Assembly (NCBI GenBank): GCA_934402395.1 | Contig: CAKRTQ010000016.1 | Location: 1 to 57,744, forward strand | Length of the DNA: 57,744 nt | From: an uncultured Eubacteriales bacterium | GTDB lineage: Bacteria > Bacillota > Clostridia > Oscillospirales > CAG-272 | Direction: 5' to 3' | Shown here: positions 8,452 to 16,958 of the stretch, one piece after another | Position numbering within the stretch: position 1 is the stretch's first letter | Layout of the letters: every line of letters begins with the position of its first letter | Made by a program: the position numbers and the translations under genes | The notes under the pieces: generated by a model | What the model was told of the DNA's origin: nothing | Databases searched by the model: none | What the model saw: the letters and a program-made list of their open reading frames with translations, nothing else

Positions 8452-9078
8452 ATGAAGATCAGAAGAATTACGGCGCTTATCGTTGCCGTTCTTATGCTTG
8501 CCGCAGTTTTCTGCGCCTGCAAGCCGAGCGAAGAACCCAAGGCATATACCCGCGGAAAAACCGAGGGCAAAACTTATCACAGCGACTTTGCCGACCTCAC
8601 ATTCACGATCCCCGATGGCAACTGGCTGTTTTCGACCGATGAGGAGATAGCGGCGATGATGGGTATCGGCGCTGAAGCTCTTGCAATGGACGGCGACAGC
8701 TTTGACGTTTCCGAAGTCGCATCCACGGTGGAGTTCCAGGCAATGAGCATGGGCGGCTCCAACGTTGTCATGACGGTCGAAAAGCAGAACGCGCTTTCCA
8801 TTGCGCTCAATTCGATGGATGACTATATCAAGTACATCAAGGATGCAATGACCGATCAGGTAAAAAACAGCGGGTACACCTACACCTTCGGTGAGGATAA
8901 GGACGTGACTCTCGGCTCGCACACCTTCCGCCGTCTTGACGCTACGCTTACCGTAAACGGTATCGAAATCGAGCAGGCTATATGCATTCGTTTTGAGGGC
9001 AAATATCTTGTTAATATCACGATGACGGAGACAGCAGGCGACGTTGATATCGAAACGATGCAGAAAATGATCTCCTGA
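8452..9078 (+). CDS. Predicted lipoprotein of unknown function
   Basis: A 208-residue protein with a lipoprotein-type signal peptide: KIRR, a hydrophobic stretch, then FCAC with Cys23 as the likely lipidated residue. The mature part begins with a KAYTRGKTEGKTYHSDFADL segment followed by a compact alpha/beta domain that I cannot assign, perhaps of the PsbP or DUF1795 type. It should sit on the outer face of the membrane. It is transcribed alone from a consensus promoter and closed by the hairpin at 9116, which suggests strong, constitutive expression. Confidence 0.8.
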   Translation: MKIRRITALIVAVLMLAAVFCACKPSEEPKAYTRGKTEGKTYHSDFADLTFTIPDGNWLFSTDEEIAAMMGIGAEALAMDGDSFDVSEVASTVEFQAMSMGGSNVVMTVEKQNALSIALNSMDDYIKYIKDAMTDQVKNSGYTYTFGEDKDVTLGSHTFRRLDATLTVNGIEIEQAICIRFEGKYLVNITMTETAGDVDIETMQKMIS

Positions 9079-9115
9079 CCGCCATCCGCAATAAGGTACA
9101 TAATTATAATTAAAG

Positions 9116-9144
9116 GGGTCCGCCGCGCACTGCGCGGCGGACCC
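9116..9144. terminator. GC-rich terminator hairpin
   Basis: GGGTCCGCCGCGC pairs perfectly over 13 bp with GCGCGGCGGACCC around a three-base loop. It sits between converging genes. It lacks the AAAAAACTCA core found at most other unit ends in this window. Confidence 0.85.
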
Positions 9145-9151
9145 TTAAATG

Positions 9152-10138
9152 TTATTTTGCTTCTTCGATCGCGTCGGAGTCACAGTCGGCGGACTCATCT
9201 TCGGCACCGTCCTCCTGCCATGCCGCCATCGGCGCGGCAAATACGGCGGCGCTCAGTACCGAGGCGGCAAGCAGAACAACGCCCCCCGCGCTCAGCTTTT
9301 CGTTTATGAGCAGTACTGTCATTGCAACGGCGGGGACCGCCGACACGGCAAACGACAGCCTGTAAAGCTTTTTCACCGACAGCACGAAAGCCAGCACCGC
9401 CGCGCCGAAAAACAGCACGCAGACACCGGCGTACGCGCGTGTTTCGTCTCCCGAAACAGAGCCGAGAAACGCCGAACGTGCGCCCGATTTGCCGAGCGTT
9501 TCAAAATAATCCGACGAAAGCGACCGCGCGGCGGAGCTGCCCTCTGTGAGATAAACCGAATATATCCTACCTATGGCACCGCGCAACGGCTTTACCGCAT
9601 CGTGGACAATGATCCCCTTCGCACGCAAAAGGGCAAGTGTATCCGAAAATGCGTGTATTCGCTCGCAGAGTATCGCCGCAAAGCCCGCAAATGCCGAACC
9701 GAAGAGGGCGACGAGCGAGCCGCCTATGGCGGAGGAATATGCCGTCAGCCGCTTTTTGTCGCAATATGCCGCATATGCCACGGCACCGGCTGTATGTGCG
9801 GCGGTGAGCAGAATGACTCCGGTGGGATATTTCGTGAGCAGCTTTTCGGTGAGCAGAAAAAGCTCATAAAACAGCGGCAGCGCGGCGACCGGCACCGCAA
9901 GCCACGGCAGCCGACGCAGTATTATTCCCACTGCGGCTGAAAATGCCAGAAGCAGCAGTATGTTGAGGTAAACGCGGTAGGATGAGGTAGAGAACAGCTT
10001 CTCCACCTTTTCCGACATCGTGAGCGGATCGCCCTTATGATTGTCGGTTTTGATATATCCCGTCAAAAGATATATCGCAATGAGGACGGCAAGGAAAATT
10101 GCCAGTCCGTCGGTAAAGCTTTTGAATTTCTGATTCAT
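9152..10138 (-). CDS. Polytopic membrane protein of unknown function
   Basis: A 328-residue protein with eight or more hydrophobic segments and an acidic C-terminal tail (EDGAEDESADCDSDAIEEAK). I recognise no family. The ATG at 10138 follows CCGGAGGCTGAAT. It lies 13 bp after the U32 peptidase gene and reads in the same direction, so it is probably the last gene of a zapA-U32-membrane protein operon. An extracytoplasmic loop seems likely around residues 145-240, between the middle and C-terminal membrane segments. No function can be assigned. Confidence 0.75.
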   Translation of the reverse strand: MNQKFKSFTDGLAIFLAVLIAIYLLTGYIKTDNHKGDPLTMSEKVEKLFSTSSYRVYLNILLLLAFSAAVGIILRRLPWLAVPVAALPLFYELFLLTEKLLTKYPTGVILLTAAHTAGAVAYAAYCDKKRLTAYSSAIGGSLVALFGSAFAGFAAILCERIHAFSDTLALLRAKGIIVHDAVKPLRGAIGRIYSVYLTEGSSAARSLSSDYFETLGKSGARSAFLGSVSGDETRAYAGVCVLFFGAAVLAFVLSVKKLYRLSFAVSAVPAVAMTVLLINEKLSAGGVVLLAASVLSAAVFAAPMAAWQEDGAEDESADCDSDAIEEAK

Positions 10139-10151
10139 ATTCAGCCTCCGG

Positions 10152-11921
10152 TTATTTTGCCGCAATGCGGCGGCATTCGCCCGACACGGGCGTGCCCGAG
10201 ATGAACGCGCGTATCACGCCATCGACCTCGCGCGGGGTCTCTGCCGTAAATATAAAATGCTCGCCGCGCACGCCGTATTCGTCAAGCTGACGCTGTCTGT
10301 CCGACATTGACGTGGGCAGACTGTTGACGATCAGCGAGCGGTGCCGCTGCTCACGCAGCACCGGAAAGCGCACTCCGCGCCGGTCGGTGAGAAAGTTTTT
10401 TCCTTCACGGCAGGTGCGGCAGCCGCCGCACTCGATGCCTGCGCATTTTTCCGTTATCATGAGCGGGATCCTGCCGTACACCGTGACGAGCGTTCGCCCG
10501 CCGATGTCGCGCAGACGGGGCAGAGTCAGCTCGGGCGAGAGTATGAGATCCTCAAAGCCCATCGCCTCGTATGCCGCCGCGCTCTCGCGGTTGCATATGT
10601 TGAGTCTGAAATCGCCGTGAGCGAGCATTCCGAATTCGCGCGCGAGCGCAAGATGTCCCACGTTGCCGACGAGCAGGTCGCGCACACCGTGTCCGGCAGC
10701 GGCGGCAAGCATGCGCCGTACCTCGGGCAGCTCGGAATCAAATATCACCGGCGGCAGCGCCGCGCCGATAAAGCATTCGCCGTCCGCGCGCGGGATATCG
10801 CGTCCCGCCGCCGTGTAAAGCGGCAGAAAGCACAGATCGAAAAATTTACGCGCCCCGGGCGTGAGCTGTTCCGCACGGTGCATATACGCTGTTTTTCTGC
10901 GGACGGGCTTTTTTTGCGGTCTTACCGGTGAATATCCATCCTCGGGACAGCCGCTGCGCGGCTGTATTGTGATCGGCGGCAATTTTCTTTCCGCTGTCTG
11001 CGGCGCCGCGACGACCGTGGACCGACGCTTGTCGGCATCGGTGCGCACGCCGAGCATATCGCTTCCGGTCTTGCCGACGAAATACGAATCGGTAAAGCCG
11101 GAGCGTGAGAATATTCCCGCAAGATAGCGGATCTCGTCTGCCGTGGCGGCGCGGCGTTCGTCGAGCAGCCGGCGGTAGACCGCCGTTACCGCGCCGACGT
11201 AATCGGGTCCCTTCATTCTGCCCTCGATCTTCAGCGAGGCGACGCGGGCGTCGATAAGCTCCGGGATATGCGCGGCAAGGCAGTTGTCCTTGAGCGAGAG
11301 CGGATATCTGCCGCCGTTGTACGGCAGCCGGCAGGGCTGCGCGCATTCGCCGCGGTTGCCCGACCTGCCGCCTACCATAGATGAGAACAGGCACTGTCCC
11401 GAGTGGCAGACGCAAAGTGCGCCGTGAACGAACACCTCCGCTTCTATCGGCGATGCGGCGGTAAATGCCGATATGTCGGCAAGGCTCATTTCGCGCGCCA
11501 GCACCATGCGGGAAAATCCGCACGCGGCAAGCGTGACAGCCGCCGCCGATGAATGCCCCGACATCTGGGTCGAAGCGTGGAGCTCAAAGTCGGGAAAGGT
11601 TCGGCGAAGTGCCGCCGCAACGCCCATATCTGCGACTATCAGCGCATCCACCCCGGCGCGCCACGCGCGTCCGGCTGCGGCAAGACAGTCCCGCATTTCG
11701 CGGTCCCACACAAGCGTGTTGAGGGTCAGATACACGCGCACGCCATGCTCGTGGCAAAAGCCGACGGCGCGCACGAGCTCGTCATCCGAAAAGTTACGCG
11801 CACCGGCGCGCGCGTTGAAGCCGGAAGCGCCGAAGTATACGGCATCCGCTCCCGCCGCGACTGCGGCGCGCAGCGCTTCGGGAGACCCGGCGGGAGCCAG
11901 AAGCTCGAGCAGCGGATTCAT
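10152..11921 (-). CDS. Peptidase U32 family protein (RlhA/YrrO-like)
   Basis: A 589-residue U32 family protein with an N-terminal TIM-barrel (ELLAPAGSPEALRAAVAAG) and the U32 signature EVFVHGALCVCHSGQCLFSS near residue 165. It also has further cysteines (RGECAQPCRLPY and the later CAGIECGGCRTC) that in RlhA-type members bind an iron-sulfur cluster. Characterised U32 relatives include collagenase-like PrtC and the 23S rRNA C2501 hydroxylase RlhA. Long Firmicutes members with this two-part layout are generally unassigned. It is coupled to zapA upstream by an ATGA overlap at 11918-11921, a neighbourhood common in Clostridia. Confidence 0.9.
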   Translation of the reverse strand: MNPLLELLAPAGSPEALRAAVAAGADAVYFGASGFNARAGARNFSDDELVRAVGFCHEHGVRVYLTLNTLVWDREMRDCLAAAGRAWRAGVDALIVADMGVAAALRRTFPDFELHASTQMSGHSSAAAVTLAACGFSRMVLAREMSLADISAFTAASPIEAEVFVHGALCVCHSGQCLFSSMVGGRSGNRGECAQPCRLPYNGGRYPLSLKDNCLAAHIPELIDARVASLKIEGRMKGPDYVGAVTAVYRRLLDERRAATADEIRYLAGIFSRSGFTDSYFVGKTGSDMLGVRTDADKRRSTVVAAPQTAERKLPPITIQPRSGCPEDGYSPVRPQKKPVRRKTAYMHRAEQLTPGARKFFDLCFLPLYTAAGRDIPRADGECFIGAALPPVIFDSELPEVRRMLAAAAGHGVRDLLVGNVGHLALAREFGMLAHGDFRLNICNRESAAAYEAMGFEDLILSPELTLPRLRDIGGRTLVTVYGRIPLMITEKCAGIECGGCRTCREGKNFLTDRRGVRFPVLREQRHRSLIVNSLPTSMSDRQRQLDEYGVRGEHFIFTAETPREVDGVIRAFISGTPVSGECRRIAAK

Positions 11922-12274
11922 TTGCCGTCACCGTCCGCGTTCGCGCCGTCGCTGTCCGTGTTTGTGCCGTCGCCGGAATGCGCCGTTCTGCGGTCGATGT
12001 ATGCCCGCAAAAGCTCGTTTTCGCGTTCGAGGCGTGCGAGCTTGCCCTCAAGCTCACGCGCCGCCTGCGCGGATCTTCTTTTTTCCGAATACGCGTCAAG
12101 CGCGCAAAGGATTATTGCTTCGTTGCGCGGCAGATTGCGGTTGCGTGCGCATACATCGCGTATGCCGCGGTCAAGCGCGCCGACTATTTCCTCCACCTCG
12201 GCGGGAGAGTTGTCCGAACGCACGTTCATTTCGTACCCGGCTACCGTAACGGTGTATCTTTGCTTAAGCGCCAT
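11918..12274 (-). CDS. zapA: Cell division protein ZapA
   Basis: A 118-residue ZapA-family protein. The N-terminal globular part (YTVTVAGYEMNVRSDNSPAEVEEI) is followed by a long coiled coil from about residue 60 to 95 (REL, LEGKLARLERENELLRAYI), then a low-complexity acidic tail rich in D, G, N and T. ZapA stabilises the FtsZ ring by bundling protofilaments. The tail is longer than usual for the family. It is the first gene of the operon with the U32 peptidase. Confidence 0.9.
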   Translation of the reverse strand: MALKQRYTVTVAGYEMNVRSDNSPAEVEEIVGALDRGIRDVCARNRNLPRNEAIILCALDAYSEKRRSAQAARELEGKLARLERENELLRAYIDRRTAHSGDGTNTDSDGANADGDGK

Positions 12275-12333
12275 TTTTTCTGCCTTTCCTTTCGGTATGT
12301 TATGCGATCGCGGCGCTTTTTTCGCGCCGGAGC

Positions 12334-12362
12334 TTGATTATTTCAAAAAAAGATAGTATAAT
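12334..12362 (+). promoter_or_regulatory. Promoter for the RNHCP/esterase pair, in an AT-rich divergent region
   Basis: TTGATT (12334-12339), a 17-bp spacer and TATAAT (12357-12362). The zapA promoter must lie in the same AT-rich stretch (12345-12390) on the other strand, where TATAAT-like hexamers occur. A second TTGACT-17-TATAAA (12447-12475) directly abuts the ATG at 12476. If used, it would start transcription inside the gene, so I prefer the upstream site. Confidence 0.6.
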
Positions 12363-12475
12363 ATACTTCATTGATCATATTATACAATAAAAATCGCCGG
12401 GAATAAAGACCCCGACGTAAAAAAACGCGCTTTTTTACAAAAAAGTTTGACTTGCGGCGCGCACGGTGTTATAAA

Positions 12476-12832
12476 ATGGAAGCAAAAAGATTTTCAAAAA
12501 ACGATTCGGGCTTTGTTTGCGCTCACTGCGGCAGGCAGGTGGAGCCGCTCGGATATACATCACGCAATCACTGTCCGTTCTGCCTCTGGTCGCTGCACGT
12601 GGATGAAAATCCCGGCGACCGTGCCTGCGGGTGCGGCGGCGAAATGGAACCGGTCTTTGCCGAGCCGGATGCGCGGCGCGGATATATCATCACTCACCGC
12701 TGCGTCAGGTGCGGCGCGCTGAAACGATGCCGCACGGCGCATGAGGCAAAAAATCAGCCGGACGATCTTGATCTTATCATTGCGCTCACCGCAAAAAGCG
12801 GCGCGGGAGCATCTGGCGGCAATGTAAAATAA
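12476..12832 (+). CDS. RNHCP domain-containing zinc-ribbon protein
   Basis: A 118-residue protein with the RNHCP domain: FVCAHCGRQVEPL, then RNHCPFCLWSLHVD, followed by CGCGGEMEP and HRCVRCGALKRCR. The paired CxxC and CP-C motifs imply one or two bound zinc ions. The family's function is not established, and an RNA-binding role has been suggested from the zinc-ribbon fold. I chose the ATG at 12476 because the domain begins immediately after it. No strong ribosome binding site is visible, and a TTG eight codons earlier is an alternative. The esterase gene follows after 21 bp. Confidence 0.85.
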   Translation: MEAKRFSKNDSGFVCAHCGRQVEPLGYTSRNHCPFCLWSLHVDENPGDRACGCGGEMEPVFAEPDARRGYIITHRCVRCGALKRCRTAHEAKNQPDDLDLIIALTAKSGAGASGGNVK

Positions 12833-12853
12833 AACGGGAAGGAAATAATCAAA

Positions 12854-13615
12854 ATGGCACTTATGACAGTAAACTTCCGCTCGGCGGTACTTTCGCAGGA
12901 GACGGCTGTGAACATCGTTCTGCCTGAGGGCTGCGCCGAGGAGGATATCCCCACGGTGTATCTTCTTCACGGAATGCACGGCGACCACACATCGTGGTGC
13001 CGCAAGTCGAATATCGAAAGATATGCTGCCGAGCGGCGGCTGGCAATAGTCATGCCCGACGGCGAGAACGGATTTTATACCGATATGAAGTACGGCAAAA
13101 AGCATTACACGTTCGTTTCCGAGGAGCTGGTGAGCTACACGCGCAAGGTCTTTCGCCTCAGCCGCCGCCGCGAGCGCACATTTGTCGCGGGGCTTTCTAT
13201 GGGCGGCTACGGGGCGTTCAGACTGGCGCTTACAAAGCCTGAGCAGTACTCGGCTGCGGCGTCGCTCTCCGGCTGCCTTGACATTGTCGCGCGTCTTGAC
13301 GACTGCCCGTGGAAAAGCGAGGCGACCGCAATATGGGGCGAGGATTTTGCGTCATCCGCGCGCGGCACCGACAGCGACCTTATGTATCTGCTTGACCGAT
13401 ACCGCGAACATCCCGACGCGCTGCGCCCGCGGCTGTTTGCGGCGTGCGGCACCGAGGACAGTCTTTACGGCTCCAACATTGATTTCTGCCGCAGGATCGA
13501 GGGCTGCGGGTTCGATTTCAGGTTCACAGAGTCGGCGGGAAGCCACAGCTGGAAGTTCTGGGAGGACAATATCGTTCCCGCACTTGATTTCTTTCTTGAA
13601 AAAAAGCTGAAATAA
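12854..13615 (+). CDS. Esterase family protein (alpha/beta hydrolase, EstA/tributyrin esterase type)
   Basis: A 253-residue alpha/beta hydrolase of the esterase D family. The oxyanion region is VYLLHGMHGDHTSW, the nucleophile elbow is GLSMGGYGAF with Ser as the nucleophile, and an Asp (CGTEDSLY) and a His (AGSHSWKFW) complete the triad. Relatives hydrolyse short-chain acyl esters, such as acetyl or feruloyl groups from plant polysaccharides. There is no signal peptide, so it should be cytoplasmic. The ribosome binding site GGGAAGGAAATAATCAAA precedes the ATG. Confidence 0.9.
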   Translation: MALMTVNFRSAVLSQETAVNIVLPEGCAEEDIPTVYLLHGMHGDHTSWCRKSNIERYAAERRLAIVMPDGENGFYTDMKYGKKHYTFVSEELVSYTRKVFRLSRRRERTFVAGLSMGGYGAFRLALTKPEQYSAAASLSGCLDIVARLDDCPWKSEATAIWGEDFASSARGTDSDLMYLLDRYREHPDALRPRLFAACGTEDSLYGSNIDFCRRIEGCGFDFRFTESAGSHSWKFWEDNIVPALDFFLEKKLK

Positions 13616-13633
13616 CTGTCCTGTCATACGGAA

Positions 13634-13665
13634 ACGGGCTGACGCACAAAAATGCGTCAGCCCGT
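13634..13665. terminator. Stem-loop between converging genes
   Basis: ACGGGCTGACGCA pairs perfectly with TGCGTCAGCCCGT around a six-base A-rich loop. Neither side has a long T-run, so termination may be Rho-independent only weakly. It lies between the esterase (+) and phosphoribosyltransferase (-) genes. Confidence 0.7.
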
Positions 13666-13713
13666 GCCGTAATATCACTACGCGGCGCGGTCCTTGCCGC
13701 AGCCGGTCATGTG

Positions 13714-14274
13714 TTACCCTATTATTTCGCCCTTTTCGTTGAAAAGAGGAAGCTTTTCGAGGTATATGAGGTCGTCGCGCTGCTGCGCATCGCCCTCAGC
13801 AAGTATCGCCATTCTGCCGCAGATGATGCCTCCGGCTTCGGTCACGAGCTTTTCGAGCGCGTGGAGCGAGCCGCCTGTCGAGATAACGTCATCGACCACA
13901 AGAATGCGCTTGCCCTTCATTATTTCGGCGTCGGCGGTGTCAAGGCAGAGCTTTTGCGCGTGCGCGGTGGATATCGAACGGTCCTCCACCTCAAGCACGC
14001 CGGTCATGTAGAGCTTGGGACCCTTGCGGGCAACGAAATATCTCTGATTTCCGGCAAGGCGTGCCATTTCATGTGCAAGCGGGATCCCCTTTGCCTCGGC
14101 GGTTATAATGTAGTCGTACTCGGGCGCGCGGTCAAGAAGCTCGCGTGCGCAGGCGGTGGTAAGCTCCGGATCGCCGAAAATAATGAACGCGCCTATGTAT
14201 ACGTGTTCGTTGAGCGGGCAGAGCGGCAGGGCGCGATCGAGCCCCGCTATCTTCATTTTATGGTAAAGCTGCAT
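13714..14274 (-). CDS. Phosphoribosyltransferase family protein (APRT/XPRT-like)
   Basis: A 186-residue type I phosphoribosyltransferase. The PRPP-binding loop is RILVVDDVISTGGSLHAL (about residues 118-135), and a hood-type N-terminus and an ITAEAKGIPLAHEMA segment are present, as in adenine and xanthine phosphoribosyltransferases. These salvage purine bases to nucleotides using PRPP. Which base is used cannot be decided from sequence. The start at 14274 follows CCGGAGGACTAAA. It has its own promoter, divergent from rpmH. Confidence 0.85.
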   Translation of the reverse strand: MQLYHKMKIAGLDRALPLCPLNEHVYIGAFIIFGDPELTTACARELLDRAPEYDYIITAEAKGIPLAHEMARLAGNQRYFVARKGPKLYMTGVLEVEDRSISTAHAQKLCLDTADAEIMKGKRILVVDDVISTGGSLHALEKLVTEAGGIICGRMAILAEGDAQQRDDLIYLEKLPLFNEKGEIIG

Positions 14275-14305
14275 TTTAGTCCTCCGGTCACGGTAATCTG
14301 TGTAT

Positions 14306-14334
14306 ATTATAACCCCAAAAATCGTATTAGTCAA
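14306..14334 (-). promoter_or_regulatory. Promoter for the phosphoribosyltransferase gene
   Basis: On the minus strand, TTGACT (14329-14334), a 17-bp spacer and TATAAT (14306-14311). The leader is about 25 nt and contains the GGAGG site. Confidence 0.8.
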
Positions 14335-14436
14335 GAATTTTGCGTGAACTTGCGTTCAAAATCCCGCCTGCGGGGAAAAAACGGGAGAAAAAGATGCAAA
14401 AAAAGCATTCACGGCGGAAAAAATTTTAATTATCCC

Positions 14437-14466
14437 TTGACAAAGCACCCGTGTTTAGATTATAAT
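14437..14466 (+). promoter_or_regulatory. Promoter for rpmH
   Basis: TTGACA (14437-14442), an 18-bp spacer and TATAAT (14461-14466). Transcription should start near 14473, about 77 nt before rpmH. The region from 14335 to 14436 holds no gene that I can see. dnaA, the usual divergent neighbour of rpmH, is absent. Confidence 0.85.
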
Positions 14467-14549
14467 ATAAGATGTTATTGTGTGTCGGGATAATTGCCGA
14501 CAGGATCCGACAACGCTTCCGGATATCACATTCGAGGGAGGTGCAAGAA

Positions 14550-14684
14550 ATGCTCAGAACTTATCAGCCCAAAAAGCGTCAGCGTCAGAAGGAGCACGGC
14601 TTCAGAAAAAGAATGAAAACGCTGAACGGAAGAAACGTACTGAAAAGAAGACGCGCCAAAGGCAGAAAACGTCTTTCTTATTGA
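14550..14684 (+). CDS. rpmH: 50S ribosomal protein L34
   Basis: A 44-residue basic protein ending in the family signature GRNVLKRRRAKGRKRLSY. The N-terminus is MLRTYQPKKRQRQ where most bacteria have MKRTFQPSN. The ATG follows GAGGGAGGTGCAAGAA. L34 is a small protein of the large ribosomal subunit. It heads the conserved rpmH-rnpA-yidD-yidC-khpB-mnmE string. Confidence 0.97.
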   Translation: MLRTYQPKKRQRQKEHGFRKRMKTLNGRNVLKRRRAKGRKRLSY

Positions 14685-14730
14685 TTTTTCACGGAATCAG
14701 CAGAATAGCCGGGGAGAAACGCCCCGGAAC

Positions 14731-14773
14731 CGGCGACCGAACCTTGCCTTACGCTGTCGGTCGCCGTTTTTTT
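14731..14773 (+). terminator. Intrinsic terminator after rpmH
   Basis: GGCGACCGA (14732-14740) pairs with TCGGTCGCC (14757-14765) and is followed by seven T residues. A smaller CCGGGG/CCCCGG hairpin precedes it at 14709. It would limit read-through from the strong rpmH promoter into rnpA, matching the much higher demand for L34. Confidence 0.85.
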
Positions 14774-14853
14774 AAAAAAGATACCTATCCCATCAGGGCG
14801 GAAGCGACCGGTGGGCGGATCTCGGCGGAAAGCATCGGGAGGAGGCACGGACG

Positions 14854-15309
14854 TTGAAAAATACGGCGATATGCGAAAATCATCTTTTCGGCAAAGCGTA
14901 CCGCAAGGGGCGGCGTGCCGTCGGCAGATATGCGGCGGTATACGTTCTGCGCGATTATGCCGCGGAAAAGATAGCGCGTGCCGATAAAAGACGCGGCGTG
15001 CGCAACCGACTCGGGCTTACCGTAGGCAAAAAGCTTGGCGGAGCGGTGGAACGCAACCGCGCCAAACGCCTCATGCGTGAGGCGTACCGCGCCATTGATG
15101 CGGAGGGCGCGCTTTCCCGGGGCTGGCTCGTGGTCATTGCGGCGCGTACCGCGATCGTGGGGGCATCCATGGGAGAGGTCAAGGCAGATCTTATGCACTC
15201 GTTCCGCACGGTCGGCATTCTCGGTCGGGACGACTCCGCAGCACACGGTAAACAAAGGGTCAACGGCAAAACGGACGGCGAGCCGGGCGCGTCCGGGAGC
15301 GGGACATGA
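14854..15309 (+). CDS. rnpA: Ribonuclease P protein component
   Basis: A 151-residue protein subunit of RNase P, which matures the 5' ends of tRNAs. The RNR motif is visible as ERNRAKRLMREAYR, preceded by RLGLTVGKKLGGAV. The start is a TTG at 14854 with a very strong ribosome binding site (GGGAGGAGG) upstream. No ATG fits. A tail of about 35 residues rich in G, S, D and K (from about residue 117) extends beyond the normal family length and overlaps yidD by four bases. Confidence 0.95.
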   Translation: MKNTAICENHLFGKAYRKGRRAVGRYAAVYVLRDYAAEKIARADKRRGVRNRLGLTVGKKLGGAVERNRAKRLMREAYRAIDAEGALSRGWLVVIAARTAIVGASMGEVKADLMHSFRTVGILGRDDSAAHGKQRVNGKTDGEPGASGSGT

Positions 15310-15608
15310 AGCATATTGCGATCCTGCTCATTAAATTCTACCGGCGTTTTATCTCACCGCTGAAACGGAAACCGTGCTGTAGGTTCACGCCTACATGCTC
15401 AGCCTACGCCCTTGAGGCGTTTCAGAAACGCGGCTTTTTTGTGGGACTCGTACTAACCGTATGGCGGGTACTCAGGTGCAATCCATTCTGCCGGGGCGGT
15501 TACGACCCGGTGCCGGAACACGGTCTTACAAACAAAAAACGGAATATTGACACGGCGGGGGGACTGTCGCGGTTCGACACAACGGACGGCGACGAAAAGG
15601 ATCCGTAA
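15306..15608 (+). CDS. yidD: Membrane protein insertion efficiency factor YidD
   Basis: A 100-residue YidD-family protein. The family core is intact: KFYRRFISPLKRKPCCRF, TPTCSAYALEAF and RVLRCNPFCRGGYDPVP with its conserved cysteines. YidD is a peripheral inner-membrane protein that aids YidC-dependent insertion. The start ATG overlaps the rnpA stop (ATGA). The tail after GYDPVPEH is extended by about 30 polar residues. Confidence 0.95.
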   Translation: MKHIAILLIKFYRRFISPLKRKPCCRFTPTCSAYALEAFQKRGFFVGLVLTVWRVLRCNPFCRGGYDPVPEHGLTNKKRNIDTAGGLSRFDTTDGDEKDP

Positions 15609-15680
15609 GAAACGGAAAAAACAAAATTAACGAGAGGTATCGCCTCTGTCCGCACAGATGCGGCGGGGCAACACGAAAAA

Positions 15681-16922
15681 ATGATTGACAAATTACTTTG
15701 TTGGATCGGCTCTTTTCTCGGCTGGCTCGACAAGACCACAGGCAGCTATACGCTTGCCCTTTTCATATTTGCCTTTGTTGTGGAGCTTATTTTGCTGCCG
15801 CTTGCGATAAAGCAGCAGAAAACTTCAATAAAACAGGCGCGTCTGCGCCCGAAGGAAATGGCTATCCGCAAGAAATATGCGGGACGCAATGACCAGGTGA
15901 CACAGCAGAAGGTGGCGCAGGAGATACAGGAGATGTATCAGAAGGAGAATTACAGTCCTTTTGCGGGCTGTCTCCCCATGCTGCTTCAGATGCCTGTCAT
16001 TCTCGCGCTTTATCAGGTCGTTATCAACCCGCTGCATTACGTTATGGGCGTGGGCAGCGAGGCAATAAAGGCGCTTCAGGCGTTCGTTACCGCAACGGTC
16101 GATGCAGGCGGACTCGGCATGACGATAGGCAGATCCAACGGCACCATCGTTCTCATCGATGCGATACGCGACAACTGGGCGGCGATAAAGTCGGGATTTG
16201 CCGCGTTCGTTGAAGGCGGCGGATACGATATGCCCGTTGGCACCACCGCATCGTCTGTGCTCGGCGAGCTTGAAACGGCGGTCAGCCGCGGTCTTCCCGA
16301 TTTCAGCCTTTTCGGAATAAACCTCGGCGAGATACCCGATATCAAAAAACCGAGCTGGCTGTGGCTTGTCCCGGTGCTGACGTTTGCCGTCTACTATCTC
16401 AGCATGAGGCTTACCCGTAAGTTTACCTATCAGCCTTCAAACGGTCAGACCGAAAAGCAGATGGGCTGCTCCAACACCTTTATGGACATCACCATGCCGC
16501 TCATGTCGGTATACTTCACCTTTGTCGTTCCCGCCGCTATCGGCGTATACTGGATATTCAAGAGCATACTCGGAACGGTAAAGCAGTTCATACTCAGCCG
16601 CGTAATGCCTCTTCCCACATTTACCGAGGAGGAATACAAGGCGGCAGAACGCGAATATGCGGGCAAGTCCGCGACAAAGGAAAAGCGCAAGCTTGACCTT
16701 GACGCCAACCGGGACAATCCGAAGTCGCTTTTCCATATCGACGATGAGGATTATACCCCGCCGGAGGATGACGAAATGTTTGACACCGAGCGCCGTGTGG
16801 CAGCCGAAAAGACAGGAGTGGTCGAGACCGCTCCGCTGAAGGAAGACAAACCCGAAAGACCGGAAAAAAAGAAGAAAAAGAAAAGCGACAAAAAAGACGG
16901 GACAGACGGCGACGCCGAGTGA
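15681..16922 (+). CDS. yidC: Membrane protein insertase YidC (Oxa1 type)
   Basis: A 413-residue Oxa1/YidC/Alb3 insertase of the short Gram-positive type, without the large periplasmic domain. TM1 lies near residues 24-45, followed by the cytoplasmic KQARLRPKEMAIRKKYAG coiled-coil hairpin. FAGCLPMLLQMPVILALY marks the next membrane segment. A loop of about 90 residues (115-215) is inserted before the remaining segments and is longer than usual. The C-terminal tail is long and highly charged (poly-Lys/Glu), as in proteins that contact ribosomes. The start ATG has only a weak ribosome binding site. Confidence 0.95.
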   Translation: MIDKLLCWIGSFLGWLDKTTGSYTLALFIFAFVVELILLPLAIKQQKTSIKQARLRPKEMAIRKKYAGRNDQVTQQKVAQEIQEMYQKENYSPFAGCLPMLLQMPVILALYQVVINPLHYVMGVGSEAIKALQAFVTATVDAGGLGMTIGRSNGTIVLIDAIRDNWAAIKSGFAAFVEGGGYDMPVGTTASSVLGELETAVSRGLPDFSLFGINLGEIPDIKKPSWLWLVPVLTFAVYYLSMRLTRKFTYQPSNGQTEKQMGCSNTFMDITMPLMSVYFTFVVPAAIGVYWIFKSILGTVKQFILSRVMPLPTFTEEEYKAAEREYAGKSATKEKRKLDLDANRDNPKSLFHIDDEDYTPPEDDEMFDTERRVAAEKTGVVETAPLKEDKPERPEKKKKKKSDKKDGTDGDAE

Positions 16923-16958
16923 TTACCCGCAATAACGATTGAGAGGTAAATTGAACCT

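Noticed and set aside
12447..12475. A TTGACT-N17-TATAAA promoter touching the ATG of the RNHCP gene
   Set aside because: It would start transcription inside the gene. The upstream TTGATT-N17-TATAAT site gives a normal leader.
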